A DNA stretch of 16,042 bases, taken from the NCBI GenBank assembly GCA_030609125.1, contig JAUWCW010000016.1, positions 1-16,042 on the forward strand. The letters run 5' to 3'. The notes beneath the pieces were generated by a model. The model saw only the letters and a program-made list of their open reading frames with translations, made no database searches and was not told the origin of the DNA. A program made the position numbers and the translations under genes. The DNA is from Candidatus Rokuibacteriota bacterium. Its GTDB lineage: Bacteria > JAUVQV01. Of the stretch, positions 1-5,971 are shown piece by piece (the first letter of the stretch is position 1; every line of letters begins with the position of its first letter).

Positions 1-1
1 T

Positions 2-421
2 TCGGGGGATCGGCAGGAGGCCCTGGTACACTACCTCAAGGCGATCCAGTCGAGGAGGGATTTCACCGACGCCCACACGAACCTGGGGATACTCTTTGAG
101 AGCATGGGTCGGACGGAAAAGGCCCTGACCGAGTACCTGAAGATCCTCAGCTCCACCCACACCAGGCCGGAAATATACATTTACCTCGGCCTGAACTACG
201 CCGCCAGGGGTTACGATTCGATGGCGGAGGAAACCATCAGGAAAGCGACCCTCGTGGAGTCGGGCCTGGCCGCTCCGTACTACTATCTCGCCCAGGCGCA
301 GGGGGAGGGACTCTCCGCGGGGGCCGCGGACTACTGGGAGCAGTTCATCGGCGCCGTGCGCAAGGACCCCAACCGGGCCTTCTGGATTCCCTACGCGGAG
401 AAGAAGCTGGGCCGGCGTTGA
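2..421 (+). CDS. TPR-repeat protein, 3' end only
   Basis: The frame is open from the first bases of the window to a TGA at 419-421, so this is the C-terminal 139 residues of a longer protein; the internal ATG at 104 is not a convincing start because the repeat pattern continues upstream of it. The visible part holds about three to four tetratricopeptide repeats, recognisable from spaced small and aromatic residues such as AHTNLGILFESMGRTEKAL, then IYIYLGLNYAARGYDSMAEE, then a third unit around APYYYLAQAQ. TPR domains are protein-protein interaction scaffolds. The last stretch (ADYWEQFIGAV) resembles the end of many TPR lipoproteins and assembly factors, but the N-terminus, and with it any signal peptide, is outside the window. 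No specific partner can be named. Confidence 0.85.
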   Translation, partial: SGDRQEALVHYLKAIQSRRDFTDAHTNLGILFESMGRTEKALTEYLKILSSTHTRPEIYIYLGLNYAARGYDSMAEETIRKATLVESGLAAPYYYLAQAQGEGLSAGAADYWEQFIGAVRKDPNRAFWIPYAEKKLGRR

Positions 422-466
422 GCCCCAAGTGGGGACAGCAGCGCGTGATCCCGACACACACGGGGC

Positions 467-496
467 TTGCCAAAGATCGCCCCTTTCCCTTATGAT
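467..496 (+). promoter_or_regulatory. Putative sigma-70 promoter for the desulforedoxin-like gene
   Basis: TTGCCA at 467-472 (5 of 6 to the -35 consensus) is followed after 18 bp by TATGAT at 491-496 (5 of 6 to the -10 consensus). Transcription would start near 503, giving a leader of about 20 nt that carries AGGAGG at 511-516, seven bases before the ATG at 524. The same transcript could continue into the heme genes, because no clear terminator follows 793. Confidence 0.55.
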
Positions 497-523
497 CCGG
501 GAAACAACAGAGGAGGGTTTTGT

Positions 524-793
524 ATGGCTAAGAAGGGCAGCGCTCTGGTATGCATACCCTGCGGGCGGGAGATCCTTGTTACCGAGTCCGGCACGGCCTA
601 CAGTCAACTCTGGTGCTGTGGGGTGGTGATGGACCCGGCGGCCAAGCCCGCCGCGGCAGGCAGGAAGAAGCCGGCCGCCAAAAAAGCCCCGGCGAAGAAG
701 ACGGCGAAGAAAAAAGTCGCCGGGAAAAAGACTGCCAGGAAGAAAACCGCCAGGAAGGCCGCCGGAAAAACCGGCGGCAGGAAGAAAAAATAG
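524..793 (+). CDS. Desulforedoxin-like Cys4 protein with a Lys/Ala-rich histone-H1-like tail
   Basis: An 89-residue protein. The start at 524 was chosen because AGGAGG sits seven bases upstream; a TTG at 467 in the same frame would lie inside the putative promoter. Residues 1-38 match the desulforedoxin / desulforedoxin-like domain: CIPC at 10-13 and adjacent cysteines at 31-32 followed by a glycine, the spacing that holds one Fe(SCys)4 centre in desulforedoxin (known for that family; not shown here). From residue 41 to the end the protein is nearly all Lys, Ala, Arg, Gly, Pro and Thr, with repeated KKxxAKK and KKTA blocks and no acidic or aromatic residues, like the tails of bacterial histone-H1-like and other AlgP-type proteins. 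The tail is expected to be disordered and to bind DNA, RNA or polyphosphate (inference). The metal could also be zinc. Confidence 0.85.
   Translation: MAKKGSALVCIPCGREILVTESGTAYSQLWCCGVVMDPAAKPAAAGRKKPAAKKAPAKKTAKKKVAGKKTARKKTARKAAGKTGGRKKK
664..790 (+). repeat. Low-complexity AAG/GCC-rich coding repeat
   Basis: Degenerate repetition of Lys (AAG/AAA), Ala (GCC/GCG) and Arg (AGG) codons encodes the basic tail of the desulforedoxin-like protein. The repeat units are imperfect and vary in length. Such stretches tend to change length between strains. Confidence 0.6.
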
Positions 794-816
794 AAACCTG
801 AGAGAGGAAAGTACAG

Positions 817-843
817 CCCTCTCCGGCTTCGTGTCGGAGGGGG
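817..843 (+). promoter_or_regulatory. Hairpin that covers the ribosome-binding site of the AhbD-like gene
   Basis: CCCTCTCCG (817-825) can pair with CGGAGGGGG (835-843) in nine base pairs including one G-U, with a nine-base loop (826-834). The 3' arm contains the purine-rich GGAGG that serves as Shine-Dalgarno for the TTG start at 850. Folding would hide it. The sequence after the stem (CGCGCTTTGTTT) has no real T run, so a terminator is less likely. Confidence 0.4.
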
Positions 844-849
844 CGCGCT

Positions 850-1935
850 TTGTTTATGCCTGAAAAATTTCTCCCAAAATGGATCGCCTGGGAGGTGACC
901 CAGCGCTGCAACCTGCGCTGCATTCACTGCCGCGCCTCTTCGGAAGACACGTCGGCCGAGGGGGACTTCACCACCGAAGAGGCCTTCAGCCTCCTGGACG
1001 ACATAGCCGAGCTTTCCAAGCCCGTCGTCGTCCTCTCCGGAGGCGAGCCCCTCCTGCGGCGGGACGTCTTCGACATAGCCGCCCACGGCACCGCCCTCGG
1101 CCTGCGCATGTGCATGGCCACCAACGGCGTGCTCATCGACGACGAGGTCTGCGAGGGAATGAAAAAGAGCGGGATCCGCATGGTCTCACTATCCCTCGAC
1201 GGGTCCACCGCCGAAATTCACGACAACTTCCGCCAGCAGCCCGGCGCCTTCGAGGGAACGCTTCGGGGTATTGATTTCCTCAAGAAGCACGGCATCCCCT
1301 TCCTCATCAACTCGTCCTTCACCAAGCGCAACCAGGAGGACATCGGAAACATCTTCCGTCTCGCCAAATCCCTGGGCGCCACGGCGTGGTACATGTTCAT
1401 GATCGTACCCACCGGCAGGGGCGAAGACATCTTCGAGGAGTTGATCCCCAAGGAGGACTACGAGGAGATCCTCAAGTGGCACTACGAAATGGAAAAGAAC
1501 GAGGACGCCATTCTCGTCCGGCCCACCTGCGCTCCCCATTACTACCGGGTGGTCCCCCAGATGGCCAAGGCGGAAGGGAAGAAATTCAAGCGCCGCTCTC
1601 TCACCTTCTCCACCGGCGGCGGCAAGGGGTGCATCGCCGCCCAGAGCATCTGCCTCATCGACGCCTTCGGGGACGTGAAGCCCTGCTCCTACTTCCCCCT
1701 CTCCGCCGGCAACGTGAAGGAAACCCCCTTTCGCGAGATCTGGGAGAAGTCTTCCCTCTTCCAGGAACTGCGCGACTTCGACGGCTACAAGGGCCGGTGC
1801 GGCTCCTGTGAGTATCTGAGGGTCTGCGGAGGCTGCCGGGCCAGGGCCTACGCCGTCACCGGCGATTACCTGGAAGAAGAGCCGTTCTGCACTTACGTCC
1901 CCTTCCGCATGCGAAGGAAGCTGGAAAAAACCTGA
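850..1935 (+). CDS. ahbD: AhbD-like radical SAM heme synthase (Fe-coproporphyrin III decarboxylase)
   Basis: A 361-residue radical SAM/SPASM-type enzyme of the AhbC/AhbD/NirJ family. The SAM-binding cluster motif CxxxCxxC is at C20, C24, C27 in an [15 protein letters not shown] context, with GGEP at 64-67. Family hallmarks follow: VPTGRG near 186-191, TCAPHYYR at 226-233, then C261, C268 and C279 (GDVKPC), and the C-terminal C317, C320, C326, C329 and C347 in the [14 protein letters not shown] region, which should hold an auxiliary Fe-S cluster. AhbD converts the two propionates of Fe-coproporphyrin III to vinyls, giving heme b (known for the family). The place directly before hemE, hemH and hemY supports a heme role. 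TTG at 850 lies nine bases after GGAGG; ATG at 856 is the alternative. NirJ or AhbC activity cannot be excluded from sequence alone. Confidence 0.8.
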   Translation: MFMPEKFLPKWIAWEVTQRCNLRCIHCRASSEDTSAEGDFTTEEAFSLLDDIAELSKPVVVLSGGEPLLRRDVFDIAAHGTALGLRMCMATNGVLIDDEVCEGMKKSGIRMVSLSLDGSTAEIHDNFRQQPGAFEGTLRGIDFLKKHGIPFLINSSFTKRNQEDIGNIFRLAKSLGATAWYMFMIVPTGRGEDIFEELIPKEDYEEILKWHYEMEKNEDAILVRPTCAPHYYRVVPQMAKAEGKKFKRRSLTFSTGGGKGCIAAQSICLIDAFGDVKPCSYFPLSAGNVKETPFREIWEKSSLFQELRDFDGYKGRCGSCEYLRVCGGCRARAYAVTGDYLEEEPFCTYVPFRMRRKLEKT

Positions 1936-1969
1936 TCGCTCAGCGACGCACCACCCAAGGAGAAAACAC

Positions 1970-3001
1970 GTGAGCACACCTCTTTTCATCAAGGCCTGCC
2001 GGGGCCAGAAAGTCCCCCGGACCCCGGTATGGATCATGCGCCAGGCAGGGCGCTACCAGCCAACTTACAGGGCCATGCGCCGACGCTACAGCTTTATGGA
2101 ACTCTGCAAGGAGCCCGAGCTCTCGGCCAGGGTCACCCTCCGGGCCGTGTCGGACCTGGGCGTGGACGCGGCGATCCTCTTTTCCGACATTCTCATTCCC
2201 GTGGAGGCCATGGGCGTGCCGGTGGAATTCACCGAAAACCGGGGTCCCGTTCTCACCCGGCCCGTACGCAATACCCGCGACGTGAACCGCCTCCGCGTCC
2301 CCGAGCCGGAAGAGGCCATGCCCTTCACCGCCGAGGCCTTGCGACTCATCCGGGAGAGGCTCGACCCCTCGGTGGCGCTCATTGGTTTCTGCGGGGCACC
2401 GTGGACCCTCGCCTCCTACATGGTCGAGGGAAGCGGATCCAAGAGCTACATCCTCATCAAGGAAATGATGTTCCAGCGGCCCGATCTTTTCAAGAAATTC
2501 ATGGACAAGATCACCGCCACGGTGACGGAATACCTCCTTTACCAAGTCAGCGCCGGCGCCGAAGCGATCCAGCTCTTCGACTCGTGGGCGGGAGCTCTTT
2601 CACCGCAGGACTACAGGAAATTCGCCGCACCCTGGTCAAAGAAAATCATCAAGGCGGTGAAGAAGACCGGTGTCCCCGTCATCCACTTTGTCTTCAACGG
2701 CAGCGGCCTCCTGGAGATCGTCAAGGAGACCGGGGCCGACGTGGTCGGCCTCGACTGGAGGACCGACATCGACGTGGCCCGCAAGCGCCTCGGCAGAAAG
2801 ACGGCTGTCCAGGGGAACCTCGATCCCTGCGCCCTCTTCCTCCCCGAAAAGGAGATCCGCCGCAGGACGCGGGAGGTTCTCCGGGCCAACGCGAGTGCGC
2901 CGGGCCACATCTTCAATCTCGGGCACGGTATCCTGCCGCCGACGAAGGTCTCCGCCGCCCGGACCATGGTCGAGGAAGTCCACCGCTTTCGTCTGAAATA
3001 G
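1970..3001 (+). CDS. hemE: Uroporphyrinogen III decarboxylase
   Basis: A 343-residue cytoplasmic enzyme that removes four carboxyl groups from uroporphyrinogen III to give coproporphyrinogen III. Length is normal for the family. The N-terminal signature PVWIMRQAGRYQPTYR (19-34) carries the substrate-binding arginines, and FSDILIP (71-77) contains the conserved aspartate thought to act in catalysis. Further family marks are GFCGAPWTLASYMVEG (139-154), DSWAG (204-208), GNLDP and NLGHGILP near the C-terminus. The GTG start at 1970 is preceded by AAGGAG at 1957-1962. It lies 34 bp after the radical SAM gene, and its TAG stop ends one base before the hemH ATG, so the genes are almost certainly cotranscribed. 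Confidence 0.97.
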   Translation: MSTPLFIKACRGQKVPRTPVWIMRQAGRYQPTYRAMRRRYSFMELCKEPELSARVTLRAVSDLGVDAAILFSDILIPVEAMGVPVEFTENRGPVLTRPVRNTRDVNRLRVPEPEEAMPFTAEALRLIRERLDPSVALIGFCGAPWTLASYMVEGSGSKSYILIKEMMFQRPDLFKKFMDKITATVTEYLLYQVSAGAEAIQLFDSWAGALSPQDYRKFAAPWSKKIIKAVKKTGVPVIHFVFNGSGLLEIVKETGADVVGLDWRTDIDVARKRLGRKTAVQGNLDPCALFLPEKEIRRRTREVLRANASAPGHIFNLGHGILPPTKVSAARTMVEEVHRFRLK

Positions 3002-3988
3002 ATGTTGACCGCGGCGAAGCCCTCGGCGGTTATCCTCCTCAATATGGGGGGGCCCGATTCGGAAGAGGCGGTGGAACCGTTTCTTGCCAACCTCTTCTCC
3101 GATCCCGCCATTCTTCCCCTCCCCCTGCCCGGCGTCTTCCGCGGCGTCCTGGCGCGTTTCATCGCCCGCAAGCGGGCCGCCAAGGTGCGGCCCAGGTACA
3201 GGGCCCTGGGAGGGAAGTCCCCCCAGCTGGACATAACCGCCCGCCAGGCGGAGGAGTTGGAGAAGGTCCTGCGGGCCGATGGGGACTGGAGGGTTCGCTG
3301 TGCCATGAGGTACTGGCATCCCCGGGCCGAAGACGTGATGGACAAGATCCTTTCCGACCGCCCCGGCGAACTGGTGGTAGTCTCGCTCTATCCCCACTAC
3401 TCAAAGGCGGTCGGCGGATCGAGTCTGAAGGAGATCCGGGAAATCGTCGGGAGACGCTGCCCCGACCTGTCAGTCCGGTACGTGGAGGAGTTTCACAGCC
3501 ACCCTCTCTTCATCAGGGCCCACGCCGACCGGATCGCGGCGGCTCTCGCGGAGTTCCCCCACGAGGGGCGCGACACCTTTGTCCTCTTTTCCGCCCACAA
3601 TCTCCCGGAGAAGCTTATCCGTCAGGGCGACCCTTACCTGGACCAGGTGCAGGCCACCGTGGACGCCCTCCTCCCCGCCATCGGCGAGCGCCCCTGGAAG
3701 CTCGCCTTCCAGAGCCGGTCCGGTCCGGTGCGCTGGCTGGAACCTGAAACCCTCGACGCCCTGCGCGAACTCGCCGCCGGGGGGCAAAAGGAGGTCCTTC
3801 TCGTTCCTCTCAGCTTCGTCTGCGACCAGATCGAGACCCTTTACGAAATCGACGGGTACTACACGGAGGAGGCCCACCGGCTGGGCATCGAAATCTTCCG
3901 TCGCACCTCGGCCTTCAACGCTTCGCCGGACTTCATAGCCCAGCTGCGGGCCTTGGCCCTGGAAGGCGCGGAGGGGGACGCACCGTGA
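3002..3988 (+). CDS. hemH: Ferrochelatase (protoporphyrin or coproporphyrin type)
   Basis: A 328-residue protein that inserts Fe(II) into a porphyrin. The N-terminal LLNMGGPDS (12-20), the SAHNLPEK block (197-204) with the metal-handling histidine H199 followed by GDPY (209-212), FQSRSGPVRWLEP (236-248), and FVCDQIETLYEID (272-284) with E278 all belong to the family. MRYWHP at 102-107 fits the substrate region. No extra C-terminal Fe-S domain or membrane anchor is visible. The ATG immediately follows the hemE stop, implying translational coupling. Whether the substrate is protoporphyrin IX or coproporphyrin III cannot be read from the sequence by eye; the neighbouring AhbD-like gene makes the second possible. 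Confidence 0.95.
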   Translation: MLTAAKPSAVILLNMGGPDSEEAVEPFLANLFSDPAILPLPLPGVFRGVLARFIARKRAAKVRPRYRALGGKSPQLDITARQAEELEKVLRADGDWRVRCAMRYWHPRAEDVMDKILSDRPGELVVVSLYPHYSKAVGGSSLKEIREIVGRRCPDLSVRYVEEFHSHPLFIRAHADRIAAALAEFPHEGRDTFVLFSAHNLPEKLIRQGDPYLDQVQATVDALLPAIGERPWKLAFQSRSGPVRWLEPETLDALRELAAGGQKEVLLVPLSFVCDQIETLYEIDGYYTEEAHRLGIEIFRRTSAFNASPDFIAQLRALALEGAEGDAP

Positions 3989-4019
3989 TCGTCGCCGACA
4001 GCCATCCGGAGATCCGCCC

Positions 4020-5450
4020 GTGACGAGGCGCGTCGCTGTCGTGGGCGGAGGGCTTTCCGGCCTGGCCGTTTCTTTTTCTCTTCTTCGCAGGGCGGAGCGG
4101 GACGGTCTCGGCATCGACCTGTCGCTCTGGGAGTCGGAGACGCGCCTCGGCGGAAAGATCGCCACTCTCTCCCGCGAGGGTTTCCGCTGCGAGACGGGGC
4201 CGAACGGCTTTCTCGACAACGTCCCCCAGACCATGGAGATGGTGGAGGAGCTCGGCCTCGGGGACCGCCTCCTCAGAAGCAGCGACGCCGCCCGCCGCCG
4301 CTACATCTTCTCCGGCGGCAGGCTCCGTGCGCTGCCGGAAGGCCCCGCCGCTTTCCTCCGCTCCGACCTTCTCTCCCTGAGAGGGCGGCTGCGCATCGTC
4401 GGCGAGTACTTCGTCCCCCCCAGGAAGGAAGCGGCCGACGGGGAGGACGAGACCGTGGCGTCCTTCATCCGCCGCCGACTCGGAGAGGAGGCGCTGCAGA
4501 AGCTGATAGATCCCATGACCTCGGGTATCTATGCCGGAGATCCGGAGACGATGAGCATGGCGTCCTGCTTCCCCCGCGTGGTGGCCCTGGAGCGGCAGTA
4601 CGGAGGGATGATCCGGGGGATGATCGCCAAGCAGAAAGAGGCCCGCGCCGCCGGACAGAAGAGAGCGGCCGGCGCCGGTCCGGGGGGCACGCTCATGTCC
4701 TTTGAGAACGGGCTCCAGGAGATGATCGACACTCTCGCGGCCGTCCTCGGCGACCGCCGGCACACGGGTGCGCCGGTGCGAAGCCTCACGGTCACGGGAG
4801 AGGGAAAGGACCGGCAGTACGAGCTCGCCTTCGCCGACGGGAGCAAGGTTTCGGCGGATGCGGTCATCCTCGCGGTTCCGGCCTACGAAGCGGCGAGGAT
4901 ACTTGAAGGGGCTGCTTCCGAAGCCGCCGAGCGGCTGCGGGACATTCCGTACTCCGCCGTCTCCATAGTCCACTGCGGCTACGACATGAAGAACACCGGC
5001 CGTGACCTCGACGGCTTCGGCTTTCTGATCCCTCACGCCGAGAAGAGGCGTATACTCGGATCACTCTGGACATCGAGCATCTTCCGGAACAGGGCGCCTG
5101 CAGGCAAGACCCTGCTCACCATCATGGTAGGGGGCGCCCGCGACCCCCGTACACCCCTCCTCGACGAGGCGGAGCTTCACCGCGTTGTGCAGTCCGAGCT
5201 TCGGGCAACAATGAACCAGCAGGCCCCGCCGGACTTCTCACGCATCACCCGCTGGGAGAAGGCGATCCCTCAATACCTTGTCGGTCACGAGAAGTGCCTC
5301 AGGGAGATCGAGGAGCGCACGCGCAGACTACCGGGTCTCTTTCTGATCGGGAATGCGTACCGGGGAATAGGCTTCAACGACTGCATAAAGGCCGCCCTTC
5401 AGATCGCCCCCCGTGTCATCGAGCACATTAGCAGCACTTCCCCACTTTAG
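4020..5450 (+). CDS. hemY: HemY-type FAD porphyrinogen oxidase
   Basis: A 476-residue flavoprotein of the HemY (PgoX/CgoX) family, which removes six electrons from protoporphyrinogen IX or coproporphyrinogen III. The N-terminus has a Rossmann dinucleotide fold with VVGGGLSGL (7-15), an acidic residue ending the second strand (ESETRLGGK, 38-46), and the family block ETGPNGFLDN (58-67). The C-terminus has GNAYRGIGFNDCIKAA (444-459), the usual FAD-closing motif. Length is typical. The GTG start at 4020 has GGAG at 4008-4011, and the gene begins 31 bp after hemH. The family normally uses O2 as acceptor, which is odd next to an AhbD-like enzyme typical of anaerobes; another acceptor may be used in vivo. 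Confidence 0.93.
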   Translation: MTRRVAVVGGGLSGLAVSFSLLRRAERDGLGIDLSLWESETRLGGKIATLSREGFRCETGPNGFLDNVPQTMEMVEELGLGDRLLRSSDAARRRYIFSGGRLRALPEGPAAFLRSDLLSLRGRLRIVGEYFVPPRKEAADGEDETVASFIRRRLGEEALQKLIDPMTSGIYAGDPETMSMASCFPRVVALERQYGGMIRGMIAKQKEARAAGQKRAAGAGPGGTLMSFENGLQEMIDTLAAVLGDRRHTGAPVRSLTVTGEGKDRQYELAFADGSKVSADAVILAVPAYEAARILEGAASEAAERLRDIPYSAVSIVHCGYDMKNTGRDLDGFGFLIPHAEKRRILGSLWTSSIFRNRAPAGKTLLTIMVGGARDPRTPLLDEAELHRVVQSELRATMNQQAPPDFSRITRWEKAIPQYLVGHEKCLREIEERTRRLPGLFLIGNAYRGIGFNDCIKAALQIAPRVIEHISSTSPL

Positions 5451-5651
5451 CGTCTTATTCTTCCACATTCTGGCACTAATATTCTCTCTGCGCTGTCATT
5501 TTGCTCGTTTTCTGCCTGACACATCCCACCTCGCTGCAAATCCTTTCGGCTATCCAGGGTCAGGAAGAAAGGATTTTCTCCGGACGGCAGTCTGGCAACC
5601 AACAAGACAGTCTCCTTCCGCCAACGCTGCCGTTCACCTTTCTTGTGGTTA
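5451..5651 (+). other. Gene-free, lower-GC stretch after the heme operon
   Basis: No credible gene is present. A frame open from 5413 to 5652 has no ribosome-binding site, begins inside hemY and shows no family features. Base composition is visibly less GC-rich than in the neighbouring genes. No clear hairpin plus T run follows the hemY stop. It may be decayed DNA associated with the inverted-repeat element that begins at 5652. Confidence 0.5.
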
Positions 5652-5827
5652 GCCCGGATATTTCATGAGCCATCTGCTGCGAGCGCGGAGATCACGCAAT
5701 CTCAAGGTCTTTTCTTGTCTCGCGACCTTGCTGTGCTCCAGCACAGCTTCACCCGCGCAACTGCGCAAAGCCCTTGATCTTACGTAATCTCCACGCTCTC
5801 GCAACGAAGTTCATGAAATATCCGGGC
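5652..5827. mobile_element. MITE-like 176-bp long inverted repeat
   Basis: The ends form a perfect 17-bp inverted repeat: GCCCGGATATTTCATGA (5652-5668) and its reverse complement (5811-5827). The similarity continues inward imperfectly; for example, GCGAG..CGCGGAGATCACG on the left corresponds to GCGAGAGCGTGGAGATTACG read from the right. The arms meet at a central palindrome CTGTGC-TCCA-GCACAG (5731-5746). The whole unit could fold into one long hairpin. It has no coding capacity, lies between operons, and has no obvious flanking target duplication (GGTTA on the left, AAAAG on the right). A non-autonomous transposable element (MITE) or a REP-like element fits best; the partner transposase is not in the window. 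Confidence 0.65.
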
Positions 5828-5887
5828 AAAAGAGGCGGGGAAGTTGTATTATTAGCTTAGTTTTGATAGTGTAAACGCTGGTAGCAT

Positions 5888-5956
5888 GTTCCTGGAAGGT
5901 GTATACCGGCTGACCATCGACAGAGTGGGTCGGGAGCCGGGAGGGCTCCCTGGAAC
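5888..5956 (+). promoter_or_regulatory. Structured leader upstream of the PocR/AAA+ regulator
   Basis: GTTCC (5888-5892) can pair with GGAAC (5952-5956), enclosing two alternatives. CCGGCT.GACC (5906-5915) can pair with GGTC and AGCCGG (5929-5940, with a bulge), or GGGAGCC (5932-5938) can pair with GGCTCCC (5944-5950) over a five-base loop. The two inner stems share bases and exclude each other. The ribosome-binding GAGAGGA lies at 5961-5967. No T run follows, so attenuation by termination is not indicated, and no known riboswitch class was recognised. Confidence 0.3.
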
Positions 5957-5971
5957 CGGCGAGAGGAAAAC

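Noticed and set aside
423-434. CCCC-AAGT-GGGG hairpin after the TPR gene
   Set aside because: Only four base pairs and no following T run; too weak to call a terminator.
2029-3747. A 572-codon plus-strand open frame across hemE and hemH
   Set aside because: It is an out-of-frame shadow rich in Arg, Pro and Gly; hemE and hemH are unmistakable in the other frames.
5471-5485. Sigma-54-like -24 box TGGCAC
   Set aside because: At the -12 position it has TTCT instead of TTGC, losing the essential GC, and it lies about 500 bp from the next gene.
5413-5652. A 79-codon open frame after hemY
   Set aside because: It starts inside hemY, has no ribosome-binding site and no recognisable domain, and ends at the edge of the inverted-repeat element.
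5844-5872. Possible promoter TTGTAT with TAGTGT or GATAGT upstream of the PocR/AAA+ regulator
   Set aside because: The -10 matches only three or four of six positions at good spacing, so it is not distinguishable from AT-rich background.
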